Shown here: one piece after another, positions 36,265 to 51,610 of the stretch
How the letters are laid out: each line of letters opens with the position of its first letter
Position numbering within the stretch: position 1 is the first letter of the stretch
Assembly (NCBI RefSeq): GCF_001584325.1
Contig: NZ_LSAZ01000013.1
Span: 1 to 64,000 of the forward strand
From: Bacillus nakamurai
Lineage (GTDB): Bacteria; Bacillota; Bacilli; Bacillales; Bacillaceae
DNA length: 64,000 nt
Reading direction: 5' to 3'
The notes under the pieces: generated by a model
Told to the model about the DNA's origin: nothing
The model's database searches: none
What the model saw: only the letters and a program-made list of their open reading frames with translations
Made by a program: the position numbers and the translations under genes

Positions 36265-36300
36265 TTTATGTGATGAAAAAAAGAAGAGGGCGTGCGATAG

Positions 36301-37644
36301 ATGGAAAAGGACAAACAAACGTTAAAACGGACGATGTCGTCCAGACATATTATGATGATGGCGCTGGGAGGAGCGATTGGAGCGGGGCTGTTTAAAGGCA
36401 GCAGTACGGCAATTGATGAAGCCGGACCGGCCGTTTTATTGGCGTATCTCCTCGGAGGAATTATTTTGCTGTTTATAATGCAGGGTCTGGCCGAAATGGC
36501 CGTGCGGAACCGGAATGCAAGAACGTTCCGGGATTTGGTTCAACAGGCTCTCGGCCCGTACGCGGCGTACTTTTTAGACTGGATTTACTGGAAAATGTGG
36601 GTGCTCAATATTGCCGCGGAGGCGGTCGTCGCCGCGATTTTTATCCAATATTGGCTTCCGGATTGCCCGATTTGGGTGCTGGCCTTGATCATTTCCGTAG
36701 TGGTAACGGTCGTCAATATGCTTTCTGTAAAACTGTTTGCTGAGACAGAATACTGGCTTGCGCTCATTAAAATTACAGTGATTGTCTTGTTCATCCTATT
36801 CGGTATCCTGCTGTTATTTTTCTCATTCGGCAATCACACAGCGACGGGCCTGTCGCATTTAACGAGTCACGGCGGCTTTTTCCCGCATGGGGCGGGCGGC
36901 GTCATTACGGCGATGCTTGTCGTCATCTATTCATATGGCGGGACGGAAATCATCGGTGTTACGCTTGCGGAGACGAAAAATCCCGAGAAGGTTATTCCGA
37001 AGGCAGTGCGCGGCACATTGACGCGGATCGTCGCTTTTTATTTGCTTCCGTTTTTCATTATCGTCAGCCTGATCCCTTGGAATCAAGTGAACAGCGCGCC
37101 GGAAAGCCCGTTTGTCATGGTGTTTAAAATGATCGGGATTCCCGGGGCTGACCATATCATGAACGCCGTTATTCTGCTGGCGATCATTTCATCCATGAAC
37201 TCGGGGTTATACGGCTCCTCCCGCGTATTATTTACGCAGGCGACGGACGGCCGGGTGCCGAAGATCTTTTCAAAGCTCTCAAAGAAAAAGGTTCCCGTTT
37301 ACGCGATCTTAACATGTACGTCGTTTTTATATGTAGGCGTTCTGATATCCTTATTTGCGGGCAGCCAAACCTTTAATTATTTAATGGGCTCCCTCGGCTA
37401 TACCGTTCTCTTCATTTGGCTGATCATCGGATTCGCCCATTTGAAATCAAGAAAACATGTAACGGAACAGCCGGCGTATTATGTAAAATGGTTCCCGTAC
37501 ACGACATGGTTTGCGGTGATTGCATTACTGGCCATTCTTGTCGGCGTCATTTTCACGACATCGATCATCATCACATGCATCACGGCAGCCATCTATCTGC
37601 TTATCACGGCTGCGTATGTTGTGAAAGGGAGACATCATCAATAA
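36301..37644 (+). CDS. yvbW: YvbW, amino acid permease (APC family), probably leucine
   Basis: YvbW is a 447-residue transporter of the amino acid-polyamine-organocation family with 12 hydrophobic helices and the signature HIMMMALGGAIGAGLFKGSSTAIDEAGPAVLLAYLLGG near the N-terminus. The leucine T-box directly upstream implies uptake of leucine or branched-chain amino acids. It is monocistronic and followed by a strong terminator. Confidence 0.93.
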   Translation: MEKDKQTLKRTMSSRHIMMMALGGAIGAGLFKGSSTAIDEAGPAVLLAYLLGGIILLFIMQGLAEMAVRNRNARTFRDLVQQALGPYAAYFLDWIYWKMWVLNIAAEAVVAAIFIQYWLPDCPIWVLALIISVVVTVVNMLSVKLFAETEYWLALIKITVIVLFILFGILLLFFSFGNHTATGLSHLTSHGGFFPHGAGGVITAMLVVIYSYGGTEIIGVTLAETKNPEKVIPKAVRGTLTRIVAFYLLPFFIIVSLIPWNQVNSAPESPFVMVFKMIGIPGADHIMNAVILLAIISSMNSGLYGSSRVLFTQATDGRVPKIFSKLSKKKVPVYAILTCTSFLYVGVLISLFAGSQTFNYLMGSLGYTVLFIWLIIGFAHLKSRKHVTEQPAYYVKWFPYTTWFAVIALLAILVGVIFTTSIIITCITAAIYLLITAAYVVKGRHHQ

Positions 37645-37646
37645 GC

Positions 37647-37680
37647 AAAAAACTCTTGCCGTGTGGCAAGAGTTTTTTTA
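37647..37680. terminator. bidirectional terminator between yvbW and yvbV
   Basis: AAAAACTCTTGCC-gtgt-GGCAAGAGTTTTT forms a 13-bp stem with T-runs in both directions, between two convergent genes. Confidence 0.93.
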
Positions 37681-38595
37681 TTGGACGGCCTTTTCTTCCG
37701 CGGCTAGAGCCGGTGTTTTCAGCTTCTTCGGTGTCATATTGACAAGGCATATGCTTGTGACGATCAAGAGCAGCCCGGCCAGAAGGCTGAAAGTCAGCGG
37801 CTCATGTAAGAAAATCGAACTTACGACAATAGAGATCAGCGGAATGAGGAAGGTGTAAGAGGCAACCTTGCTCGCTTCCCCCGAACCGACAAGCGTAAAA
37901 AAGACAAGCCAGCCGAGCGCGATGACAAATACCGAAATAAAAAGAAGGCTGAGAATGAACGGAGCCGTCCATTGAATCGCGGACCAGCTTTCGGTAAATT
38001 CTCCGGAGCTGACAAGCAGCACGCCGCCGATGAGAAGCTGAAGAGCGACCATCCAGATGGAATCGACGCGGCTTCCCGTTTTTTTCATAAATACAGTGCC
38101 GAGCGCCCAGCTGACCGCTGAACCGAGTGCCAAAAGGATGCCCGTAAACGAGATATGCCCTCCGAAACCGGCGGCGCTGATGACGGCCACCCCGGCAAAT
38201 CCGAGCACAAGCCCGGCGATTTTCAGCGCAAACATCGATTCTCCAAGCCAGAGCCAAGAAAAAATGCCCATCAAGACAGGCTGAAAGAACACGATGGCAG
38301 AAAATAAACCGGCCGGCAGGTAATTCAGGCCGATCGTTTGCAGGCCGTAAAATAATGTAATATTTAAAATGGCAGAAACAAGATAGATCGGCCACGTTTC
38401 TTTAAACCGCAGCTTGCTGAAACGGGGCAGAGCGACAATCAGCAGCAGCAGCCCGCCGATAAGCGTCCGAATTCCGGCGAAGAGAAGGGGCGGTGAATAG
38501 GCGAGCGCCGCTTTTGACAGCGGCCAGTTAATCCCCCATACGGTGACTAAAAACGCGAGCAGAAGAGCCGTCTGTATTTTAGTAGGCTGTTTCAC
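37678..38595 (-). CDS. yvbV: YvbV, EamA-family (DMT) transporter
   Basis: YvbV is about 305 residues with ten hydrophobic helices arranged as two EamA repeats (LLFAGIRTLIGGLLLL and ASYTFLIPLISIVVSSIFLHEP). It probably exports a small metabolite, but the substrate is unknown. I chose the GTG at 38595 (protein begins MKQPTKIQT), with AAGGAG 8 bases upstream, over an in-frame GTG at 38604 that lies too close to that site. It is divergent from the LysR-type gene yvbU, which may regulate it. Confidence 0.87.
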   Translation of the reverse strand: MKQPTKIQTALLLAFLVTVWGINWPLSKAALAYSPPLLFAGIRTLIGGLLLLIVALPRFSKLRFKETWPIYLVSAILNITLFYGLQTIGLNYLPAGLFSAIVFFQPVLMGIFSWLWLGESMFALKIAGLVLGFAGVAVISAAGFGGHISFTGILLALGSAVSWALGTVFMKKTGSRVDSIWMVALQLLIGGVLLVSSGEFTESWSAIQWTAPFILSLLFISVFVIALGWLVFFTLVGSGEASKVASYTFLIPLISIVVSSIFLHEPLTFSLLAGLLLIVTSICLVNMTPKKLKTPALAAEEKAVQ

Positions 38596-38692
38596 TTCGT
38601 TCACTCCTTGTAGACTAATTCCATCATATGATACGGTAATCAGTAAGATAAATAAAATGAATCTTTTTTATAAGGAGCATAAGTAAAACGTT

Positions 38693-39586
38693 ATGACGAT
38701 CACACAATTACGGGTTTTTGTCAAAATTGCAGAAACGGGAAGCTTTACAAAAGCGGGGCAGGCGCTGAACATGACACAGCCTGCTGTCAGCCACGCGGTC
38801 TCGGCGCTCGAATCCGAGCTCGGCGTCAAGCTGATCATCCGCGACCGCCGAAACGGCTTACTGCTCACAGATACAGGGAAAAAAATCCTCGTTCATATCA
38901 GAGAGGTGCTCAAAGGCATTGAAAAAGTCGAGCAGCTGGCCGCCGCAGAAAAAGGGCTGGAGCAGGGCACGATTCACATCGGCACATTTCCTGCCGCTTC
39001 CGCTTATTTTATGCCGAAGCTCATCAGCGTGTTTAAGCAAAGGTATCCGAAGCTTGAGCTGGTGCTCCACGAAGGAACGGCGGACGAGGTGAAGGAATGG
39101 CTTCACTCCCGGGTGATTGATGCCGGCATCCTGCTTTTTCCGACGGAAGACATGGATTATCTGCTGCTGAAAAAAGACAAAATGGCGGCAATTATGCACA
39201 AAGATCATCCGCTGTGCGCCCGTTCATCCGTGACGATTAAGGATTTGGACGGCGAACCGATGGTCGTGTGCGACGGCGGTTACACATCACCGATTGCAGG
39301 CCTGTTTAAAAAAGCCGGCGCCGAGCTTTGCGCCGCCTTTACCGTTTTTAATGTCAGCACATCCATTAATATGGTCCGGGAAGGTTTAGGTTTGGCGATT
39401 TTATCAGAAATGTCGATGGCCGGCACCCCGCTTCCGGATGAAGTGGTTGTCAAAGAGTTTACGCCGGACGTATTCAGGGAGGTGCAGCTGGCCGTTCCTT
39501 CTATAAAAGACGCATCGCTTGCCGCCAAGCTTTTTATTGATATCGCAGAGGAACTGTTCATCCATGAGAATACCGCCGCTGAGTGA
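38693..39586 (+). CDS. yvbU: YvbU, LysR-family transcriptional regulator
   Basis: YvbU is a 297-residue LysR-type regulator. It has an N-terminal winged helix (TGSFTKAGQALNMTQPAVSHAVSALESELGVKL, ~16-48) and a C-terminal inducer-binding domain of the type-2 periplasmic fold. It is divergent from the transporter gene yvbV across about 97 bp, the usual arrangement for a LysR target. The effector is not known. Confidence 0.9.
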   Translation: MTITQLRVFVKIAETGSFTKAGQALNMTQPAVSHAVSALESELGVKLIIRDRRNGLLLTDTGKKILVHIREVLKGIEKVEQLAAAEKGLEQGTIHIGTFPAASAYFMPKLISVFKQRYPKLELVLHEGTADEVKEWLHSRVIDAGILLFPTEDMDYLLLKKDKMAAIMHKDHPLCARSSVTIKDLDGEPMVVCDGGYTSPIAGLFKKAGAELCAAFTVFNVSTSINMVREGLGLAILSEMSMAGTPLPDEVVVKEFTPDVFREVQLAVPSIKDASLAAKLFIDIAEELFIHENTAAE

Positions 39587-39698
39587 TTGTTCGAATTTCA
39601 TCGAATCAATTTCTTTAATTTACGGCAAGAGCTGTGGTAAGGTGTGGATATAGACCTTCTTAAAGATCTGACCACACTAAACCATAAAGGAGAAAATG

Positions 39699-40706
39699 AT
39701 GGCTGAACATACATTGAAAGATACTGCCTTTTCCGTATTAAATTTATCTCCGATCGTGCAGGGAGGAACGGTTGCCGAATCGTTTCGCAACAGTATGGAC
39801 CTGGCCCGCCGCGCCGAAGAATGGGGCTACAACCGCTATTGGCTGGCGGAGCATCATAATATAGAAGGCGTCGCAAGCTCGGCGACGTCAGTGCTGATCG
39901 GGCATATTGCCGGCGGCACGAAAAAAATCCGCGTCGGCTCAGGCGGCATTATGCTGCCGAACCACTCGTCACTTGTCATCGCCGAGCAATTCGGCACCCT
40001 TGAAACGTTATACCCGGGGCGGATTGATCTCGGGCTCGGACGCGCGCCGGGAACGGATCAATTAACGGCAAGAGCATTAAGACGAAATATAAACAGCGGT
40101 GAGGATTTCCCTGAGCAGCTTGAGGAACTGAGAAATTACTTTAAGCCGTCAGGCAATGTTCGCAATCAAGTCCGCGCCATACCGGGCGAAGGGCTTGACG
40201 TGCCGATTTGGCTGCTTGGCTCAAGCGGTTTCAGCGCCCGTCTTGCCGGAGAGCTGGGGCTTCCGTTTGCATTTGCGGCCCACTTCTCGCCAAAAAACAC
40301 GGTGCCGGCATTAGAACTGTACCGCAGCTCCTTCCGCCCGTCAGACGTGCTCGATAAACCGTACGCGATGGTCGGCGTCACCGTCATTGCGGCAGATACG
40401 GATGAGAAAGCGGATTATTTGGCGACATCACATTACCAAAGATTTTTAGACCTCGTCCGCGGCACGCCGAACCAGCTCAAGCCGCCTGTAGAAGATATGG
40501 ATCAAATCTGGTCGCCGTATGAAAAAGCGATGGTCAATGAACAGCTCAGTTCAACAATCGTCGGCGGGCCGGATAAAGTAAAAGAGAAGCTGGAAAGCTT
40601 TATCCGGACGACGCAGGCAGATGAAATCATGGTCAATTCAGAGAGTTTTGAGCATGCTGACAGAATGCGTTCATTTGAAATTATCGCGGATCTAAAAAAC
40701 GGCTGA
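39699..40706 (+). CDS. yvbT: YvbT, luciferase-like flavin monooxygenase
   Basis: YvbT is 335 residues of the bacterial luciferase-like (F420/FMN) superfamily, with [20 protein letters not shown] and the sequence [17 protein letters not shown] typical of the alkanal-monooxygenase-like group. It likely uses reduced FMN to oxidise an unknown substrate. Tandem ATG codons follow AAAGGAG; the second, at 39699, has the better spacing. It ends at a strong terminator shared with araR. Confidence 0.9.
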   Translation: MAEHTLKDTAFSVLNLSPIVQGGTVAESFRNSMDLARRAEEWGYNRYWLAEHHNIEGVASSATSVLIGHIAGGTKKIRVGSGGIMLPNHSSLVIAEQFGTLETLYPGRIDLGLGRAPGTDQLTARALRRNINSGEDFPEQLEELRNYFKPSGNVRNQVRAIPGEGLDVPIWLLGSSGFSARLAGELGLPFAFAAHFSPKNTVPALELYRSSFRPSDVLDKPYAMVGVTVIAADTDEKADYLATSHYQRFLDLVRGTPNQLKPPVEDMDQIWSPYEKAMVNEQLSSTIVGGPDKVKEKLESFIRTTQADEIMVNSESFEHADRMRSFEIIADLKNG

Positions 40707-40710
40707 TCAT

Positions 40711-40751
40711 AAAAAAAGCAATGTGCGCGTAAACTGCGTCACATTGCTTTT

Positions 40752-40754
<3 letters not shown>
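40711..40754. terminator. bidirectional terminator between yvbT and araR
   Basis: AAAAAAGCAATGTG and CACATTGCTTTTTT form a 14-bp stem with a 14-nt loop and T-runs on both strands. Confidence 0.93.
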
Positions 40755-41962
<1,208 letters not shown>

Positions 41963-41988
41963 TTAGGTAATTTTTAGATAAAACTCTA

Positions 41989-42006
41989 TATAAGTACGTA
42001 CAACCT
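41989..42006. promoter_or_regulatory. AraR operator 2 at araE
   Basis: tataagtacgtacaacct carries GTACGTAC at 41994-42001. Its centre is 43 bp from operator 1, about four helical turns, which allows cooperative binding by looping. Confidence 0.85.
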
Positions 42007-42052
42007 GAAGACGCCGCCGGCCTTACAAAACAGAAAGCGGAGCGCCGATATT

Positions 42053-42066
42053 TGTAAACGTTTTTA
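42053..42066 (+). promoter_or_regulatory. CcpA cre site in the araE leader
   Basis: TGTAAACGTTTTTA matches the cre consensus TGWAANCGNTNWCA at 13 of 14 positions and lies in the untranslated leader, 28 bp before the start codon. This fits carbon catabolite repression of arabinose uptake. Confidence 0.7.
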
Positions 42067-42094
42067 TTCTGTTATTAGCGGGAGGGTAACATTC

Positions 42095-43489
42095 ATGAAG
42101 AATCACCCGGCACCAATTGATTCAAACGTACCTGTCACTCGGCAGCATTCCATGGGGTTTGTCATCCTCATTTCATGTGCGGCCGGACTCGGAGGGCTTT
42201 TGTACGGTTACGACACGGCGGTGATTTCCGGCGCGATCGGTTTTTTGAAGGAGCTGTACCGCCTGAGCCCTTTCATGGAAGGTCTTGTGATTTCAAGTAT
42301 TATGATCGGCGGCGTTTTTGGAGTCGGCATTTCCGGATTTTTGAGTGACCGCTTCGGCCGGAAAAAAATCCTGATGACGGCGGCGCTTTTGTTTGCAGTC
42401 TCAGCGGTCGTCTCCGCGCTTTCTCAAAATGTTTCTTCCTTAATTATCGCCAGAGTCATCGGCGGCTTGGGTATCGGAATGGGCTCCTCGCTTTCTGTCA
42501 CGTATATTACCGAATCCTCCCCGCCGGCCATACGGGGCAGCCTGTCATCGCTGTATCAGCTGTTTACGATATTAGGAATCTCCGGCACTTATTTTATTAA
42601 CCTCGCCGTCCAGCAATCAGGCTCATATGAATGGGGAGTGCACACCGGCTGGCGGTGGATGCTCGCTTACGGAATGGTTCCGTCCGTCATTTTTTTTATC
42701 GTCCTGCTCGTTGTGCCCGAAAGCCCGCGCTGGCTGGCAAAAGCGGGGCGTACGAAAGAAGCCCTCACCGTATTGACGCGTATTAATGGAGAAACCGTTG
42801 CGAAAGAAGAATTCAAACAAATAGAAACTTCATTACAATTAGAAAAAATGGGCTCGTTATCCCAGCTTTTTAAACCGGGTCTCAGAAAAGCGCTGATCAT
42901 CGGCATCCTGCTGGCTCTGTTCAACCAGGTCATCGGAATGAACGCGATCACGTATTACGGGCCGGAAATCTTTAAAATGATGGGCTTCGGCCAAAATGCA
43001 GGATTTGTAACGACCTGCATCGTCGGTGTCGTAGAGGTGATATTCACCGTCATTGCGGTCCTTTTAATCGATAAAATCGGCCGGAAAAAACTGATGGGCG
43101 TCGGTTCGGCCTTTATGGCGCTGTTTATGATATTGATCGGCGCGTCCTTTTATTTTCAGCTGGCCAGCGGGCCTGCGCTCGTCGTCATCATTTTAGGATT
43201 CGTTGCCGCTTTCTGCGTTTCGGTCGGGCCGATTACATGGATCATGATTTCAGAAATCTTTCCGAATCATCTCCGCGCCCGAGCCGCCGGCATTGCGACG
43301 ATCTTCTTATGGGGGGCAAACTGGGCGATCGGCCAGTTTGTGCCGATGATGATCAGTGCATTCGGCCTCGCGTATACTTTTTGGATATTCGCCGTCATTA
43401 ATATCCTCTGCTTTTTGTTTGTTGTGACGATCTGCCCGGAGACGAAAAACAAAACGTTGGAAGAGATAGAGAAGCTCTGGGTAAAATGA
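42095..43489 (+). CDS. araE: AraE, arabinose:H+ symporter
   Basis: AraE is a 464-residue MFS sugar porter with 12 hydrophobic helices. Hallmarks are GGLLYGYDTAVISGAIGFL, the loop motif DRFGRKK, PESPRWL, and the C-terminal PETKNKTLEEIE. It imports L-arabinose and related pentoses and galactose. GGGAGGG precedes the ATG. Regulation by AraR and CcpA is visible in the leader, and a hairpin follows the gene. Confidence 0.95.
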   Translation: MKNHPAPIDSNVPVTRQHSMGFVILISCAAGLGGLLYGYDTAVISGAIGFLKELYRLSPFMEGLVISSIMIGGVFGVGISGFLSDRFGRKKILMTAALLFAVSAVVSALSQNVSSLIIARVIGGLGIGMGSSLSVTYITESSPPAIRGSLSSLYQLFTILGISGTYFINLAVQQSGSYEWGVHTGWRWMLAYGMVPSVIFFIVLLVVPESPRWLAKAGRTKEALTVLTRINGETVAKEEFKQIETSLQLEKMGSLSQLFKPGLRKALIIGILLALFNQVIGMNAITYYGPEIFKMMGFGQNAGFVTTCIVGVVEVIFTVIAVLLIDKIGRKKLMGVGSAFMALFMILIGASFYFQLASGPALVVIILGFVAAFCVSVGPITWIMISEIFPNHLRARAAGIATIFLWGANWAIGQFVPMMISAFGLAYTFWIFAVINILCFLFVVTICPETKNKTLEEIEKLWVK

Positions 43490-43516
43490 AAGCGTTTTAA
43501 TGAAGAAAGTCCCCTC

Positions 43517-43541
43517 AAGCCTGCCGCAGCGGGCTTTTCTC
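43517..43541 (+). terminator. terminator after araE
   Basis: AAGCCTGC-cgca-GCGGGCTT is followed by TTCT. It is a modest hairpin with one bulge, well placed to end araE transcription. Confidence 0.65.
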
Positions 43542-43695
43542 CGTCACCTTTTCACCATAATTGTATATTATAGCTGTATAAAGGAGATACTGGTAAAACC
43601 CAGCGAAGAATGTCGAGGAATTGGCCTTTAACAGTTGAATTAACAATGTCACCCTGTTAAAATAATTAAAGAAAGCAGACATAATTTTTTTTGGC

Positions 43696-43738
43696 TATGA
43701 TGGGACGTTTTTTGTCATAGCGGGACATTTTCTGTCCA
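43696..43738 (+). promoter_or_regulatory. cggR-gapA promoter -10 and CggR operator
   Basis: A TATGAT -10-like box at 43696-43701 is followed at once by two direct repeats of the CggR half-site pair, GGGAC-N6-TTGTC (43702-43714 region) and CGGGAC-N5-TGTCC (43721-43737). This is the tandem operator recognised by CggR in B. subtilis, where binding downstream of the start blocks elongation and is relieved by fructose-1,6-bisphosphate. The -35 is not obvious. Confidence 0.85.
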
Positions 43739-43765
43739 GTATGAATAGGAAGGAACGTTTGAGTC

Positions 43766-44800
43766 ATGAACCAGTTAATACAAGCTCAAAAAAAATTATT
43801 GCCTGATCTTTTGCTTGTGATGCAAAAAAGATTTGAAATCTTGCAGTATATCAGGCTTACTGAACCAATCGGCCGCAGAAGTCTGTCAGCCAGCCTCGGG
43901 TTGACCGAGCGCGTGCTCAGAAGCGAGGTTCAGTTTTTGAAAGAACAGAATCTCATTGATATTAAAACAAACGGCATGACACTGACGGAAGAGGGCTATT
44001 CACTGCTTTCGATTCTGGAAGATACGATGAAGGATGTTTTAGGATTGACGCTTTTGGAAAAGACATTAAAGGAGCGGCTTAATCTGAAAGACGCCATTAT
44101 CGTTTCCGGAGACAGCGACCAATCTCCTTGGGTCAAAAAAGAATTAGGGAGAGCGGCCGTCGCATGTATGAAAAAGAGATTTTCAGGAAAAAATATCGTC
44201 GCTGTAACCGGCGGTACGACAATTGAAGCTGTCGCCGACATGATGACGCCGGATTCAAAAAACCGTGAGCTCCTGTTTGTGCCGGCAAGAGGCGGTTTAG
44301 GCGAAAACGTCAAAAATCAGGCGAACACCATATGCGCGCATATGGCAGAAAAAGCTTCAGGCACTTATCGGCTTTTGTTTGTTCCGGGACAGCTGTCACA
44401 AGGGGCCTATTCATCTATTATTGAAGAGCCTTCCGTAAAAGAGGTGCTCAACACCATTAAATCAGCGAGTATGCTGGTTCACGGAATCGGCGAAGCTAGA
44501 ACAATGGCGGAGCGCAGAAACACGCCTCTGGAAGATTTGAAGAAAATAGATGACAACCGCGCAGTGACAGAAGCATTCGGCTACTACTTTAACGCGGATG
44601 GCGAAGTCGTCCATAAGGTGCATTCAGTCGGAATGCAGCTTGATGACATCGACGAAATTCCCGACATTATCGCGGTAGCGGGCGGATCATCAAAAGCGGA
44701 AGCAATCGAGGCTTATTTCAAGAAGCAGCGAAACACGGTTCTCGTCACGGACGAAGGAGCCGCAAAGAAGTTATTAAGGGATACCAGTCCCTCAATATAA
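43766..44800 (+). CDS. cggR: CggR, central glycolytic genes regulator
   Basis: CggR is 344 residues of the SorC/DeoR-like family. An N-terminal winged helix (IGRRSLSASLGLTERVLRSEVQFLKEQNLIDIK, ~35-67) precedes a phosphosugar-binding domain (VTGGTTIEAVADMM, VPARGGLGE). It represses the cggR-gapA-pgk-tpiA-pgm-eno transcript, and fructose-1,6-bisphosphate releases it. AAGGAACG precedes the ATG. No terminator separates it from gapA; in B. subtilis the mRNA is processed near the cggR 3' end. Confidence 0.96.
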   Translation: MNQLIQAQKKLLPDLLLVMQKRFEILQYIRLTEPIGRRSLSASLGLTERVLRSEVQFLKEQNLIDIKTNGMTLTEEGYSLLSILEDTMKDVLGLTLLEKTLKERLNLKDAIIVSGDSDQSPWVKKELGRAAVACMKKRFSGKNIVAVTGGTTIEAVADMMTPDSKNRELLFVPARGGLGENVKNQANTICAHMAEKASGTYRLLFVPGQLSQGAYSSIIEEPSVKEVLNTIKSASMLVHGIGEARTMAERRNTPLEDLKKIDDNRAVTEAFGYYFNADGEVVHKVHSVGMQLDDIDEIPDIIAVAGGSSKAEAIEAYFKKQRNTVLVTDEGAAKKLLRDTSPSI

Positions 44801-44833
44801 ATATCTCTCACTTATTTAAAGGAGGAAACAATC

Positions 44834-45841
44834 ATGGCAGTAAAAGTCGGTATTAACGGTTTTGGTCGTATTGGACGTAACGTATTCCGCGCAGCATTAA
44901 ACAATCCTGAAGTTGAGGTCGTAGCGGTTAACGATTTAACAGACGCTAACATGCTCGCTCACCTTTTACAATATGATTCTGTACACGGAAAATTAGACGC
45001 TGAGGTTTCAGTTGACGGTAACAACCTTGTTGTTAACGGAAAAACAATTGAAGTTTCTGCTGAGCGCGATCCTGCGAAACTCAGCTGGGGCAAACAAGGC
45101 GTTGAAATCGTAGTTGAATCTACTGGTTTCTTCACAAAACGCGCAGACGCTGCGAAACACTTAGAAGCAGGCGCGAAAAAAGTTATCATCTCAGCTCCTG
45201 CTAACGAAGAAGATATCACAATCGTTATGGGTGTTAACGAAGATAAATACGATGCGGCTAAACATGACGTTATCTCTAACGCATCTTGCACAACAAACTG
45301 CCTTGCGCCGTTTGCTAAAGTACTTAACGATAAATTCGGCATCAAACGCGGTATGATGACGACTGTTCACTCTTACACGAACGATCAGCAAATCCTTGAT
45401 CTTCCGCACAAAGACTACCGTCGTGCGCGTGCAGCAGCCGAAAACATCATTCCTACATCAACTGGTGCTGCAAAAGCAGTTTCTCTTGTTCTTCCTGAAC
45501 TGAAAGGCAAACTGAACGGCGGAGCTATGCGTGTGCCGACTCCAAACGTTTCTCTTGTTGACTTAGTTGCTGAACTGAACCAAGACGTAACGGCTGAAGA
45601 CGTAAACGCAGCTCTTAAAGAAGCAGCTGAAGGCGATCTTAAAGGAATCCTTGGCTACAGCGAAGAGCCATTAGTATCAGGCGACTACAATGGTAATGCT
45701 AACTCTTCTACAATCGATGCTCTTTCTACAATGGTTATGGAAGGCAGCATGGTAAAAGTAATCTCTTGGTACGATAACGAAAGCGGCTACTCTAACCGCG
45801 TTGTTGACCTTGCAGCTTACATCGCGAAACAAGGTCTTTAA
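44834..45841 (+). CDS. gapA: GapA, glycolytic glyceraldehyde-3-phosphate dehydrogenase
   Basis: GapA is 335 residues with the N-terminal NAD fold [16 protein letters not shown] and the active site [12 protein letters not shown] (Cys152 region). It performs the glycolytic oxidation with phosphorylation. Codon use is strongly biased to preferred codons, as expected for a very highly expressed gene. AAAGGAGGAA precedes the ATG. It is followed by a hairpin within the 312-bp gap before pgk. Confidence 0.98.
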   Translation: MAVKVGINGFGRIGRNVFRAALNNPEVEVVAVNDLTDANMLAHLLQYDSVHGKLDAEVSVDGNNLVVNGKTIEVSAERDPAKLSWGKQGVEIVVESTGFFTKRADAAKHLEAGAKKVIISAPANEEDITIVMGVNEDKYDAAKHDVISNASCTTNCLAPFAKVLNDKFGIKRGMMTTVHSYTNDQQILDLPHKDYRRARAAAENIIPTSTGAAKAVSLVLPELKGKLNGGAMRVPTPNVSLVDLVAELNQDVTAEDVNAALKEAAEGDLKGILGYSEEPLVSGDYNGNANSSTIDALSTMVMEGSMVKVISWYDNESGYSNRVVDLAAYIAKQGL

Positions 45842-46153
45842 TTCATAGCTCCCGGAAAGGGCCGGACTTGGTTCTTTCGGACAGAAACGCTATAATGAAA
45901 GCGGACAAGGGAAGGGGACGGACTCCCTTTCCCTTTTTCCATGAGGACCTGCTTTCAGAAAACGCCGGAATGGTGAATAACGCTCGCGTTTTGCATCTTT
46001 GCGGCACTTTCGTTTCCGGGCCGCCTGCCCAGGCTCCGAAGACGATCTGCCCCGTGCCGACAGCTGCAATCTGCCCCGCGGCGGAACGCATCATAAGGCG
46101 GTTTCACGTTTTTCGTGCTATGTAAACCATTTTGAAGGAGGATCTCCTAAGGC
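45842..46153. other. gapA-pgk spacer with terminator-like hairpin
   Basis: The gap holds an intrinsic-terminator-like hairpin at 45907-45938 (AAGGGAAGGGG / CCCTTTCCCTT then TTTTT), which should partly end the abundant cggR-gapA transcript. A separate promoter for pgk-eno probably lies between it and the pgk ribosome binding site. The middle is GC-rich with two ATCTGCCCCG words (46044-46053 and 46070-46079 region). Open frames exist on both strands, but neither has a convincing start. Confidence 0.65.
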
Positions 46154-50973
<4,820 letters not shown>

Positions 50974-50978
50974 TAAGA

Positions 50979-51010
50979 AAAAACCTCCCCGGCAAGGGGA
51001 GGTTTTTCTT
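50979..51010. terminator. terminator after eno
   Basis: AAAAAACCTCCCC-ggcaa-GGGGAGGTTTTTC is a 12-13-bp stem with T-runs, between the convergent eno and yvbK genes. Confidence 0.95.
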
Positions 51011-51017
51011 ATTATAT

Positions 51018-51479
51018 TCATACATCCGCATACATCCTCACCATATCACGGCACTGAATCCCGTTTTCAAAAATCTCCTCCTCGTAATGCCTTACGAAAA
51101 AATCATGGTCGATGGCTTGGAGCCTGAACCCGCATTTTTGATAAAGCGCGAGCTGGCCGATGCTGGAGTTGCCGGTCCCGATTTCAATAGTTGCCGCTCC
51201 CATTTGTTTTGCCTTTTTCATAGCCTCTTCTACGAGCTTTCGGCCGATACCGTTGTTTTGCATGGATTCTTTTACTGCGATGTTTACGATTTCAACCGTT
51301 TTCGGTCTTGTTTTTAAAAGGACGAAGACACCTGCAAGCTCATCAGAGGTCCATGCCGTATAGCATTCGCCTCTTACAAGATATTCATCTGCAATTTCTT
51401 TCGACGGATCGGCGAGAAGCAGCAGATCATATAATGCCTCGTTTGTCTCTGTCGTTCTTTGAATGCTGAGCTCTTGCAT
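51018..51479 (-). CDS. yvbK: YvbK, GNAT-family N-acetyltransferase
   Basis: YvbK is a 153-residue GNAT acetyltransferase with the acetyl-CoA-binding signature VKESMQNNGIGRKLVEEAM (Q/RxxGxG/A, residues ~68-86) and IGTGNSSIGQLALYQKCGF. The acceptor is unknown. It is convergent with eno and divergent from yvbJ. Confidence 0.9.
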   Translation of the reverse strand: MQELSIQRTTETNEALYDLLLLADPSKEIADEYLVRGECYTAWTSDELAGVFVLLKTRPKTVEIVNIAVKESMQNNGIGRKLVEEAMKKAKQMGAATIEIGTGNSSIGQLALYQKCGFRLQAIDHDFFVRHYEEEIFENGIQCRDMVRMYADV

Positions 51480-51610
51480 GTTTATTCCACCTTTTTATGA
51501 TGATAGACATCTATTTTTTCTAATACGCTCCAATTTCATTCTATTTTATTATAAAATATGTAAGATAGGAAATGTTATACAAGTTAGTAGAATTGAGTAG
51601 GAGGAAAGTC

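Noticed and set aside
45868-46125. 85-codon plus-strand frame and an 83-codon minus-strand frame in the gapA-pgk spacer
   Set aside because: No adequate ribosome binding site for either, no recognisable domain, and the plus frame runs through a terminator hairpin. Kept only as an open question.
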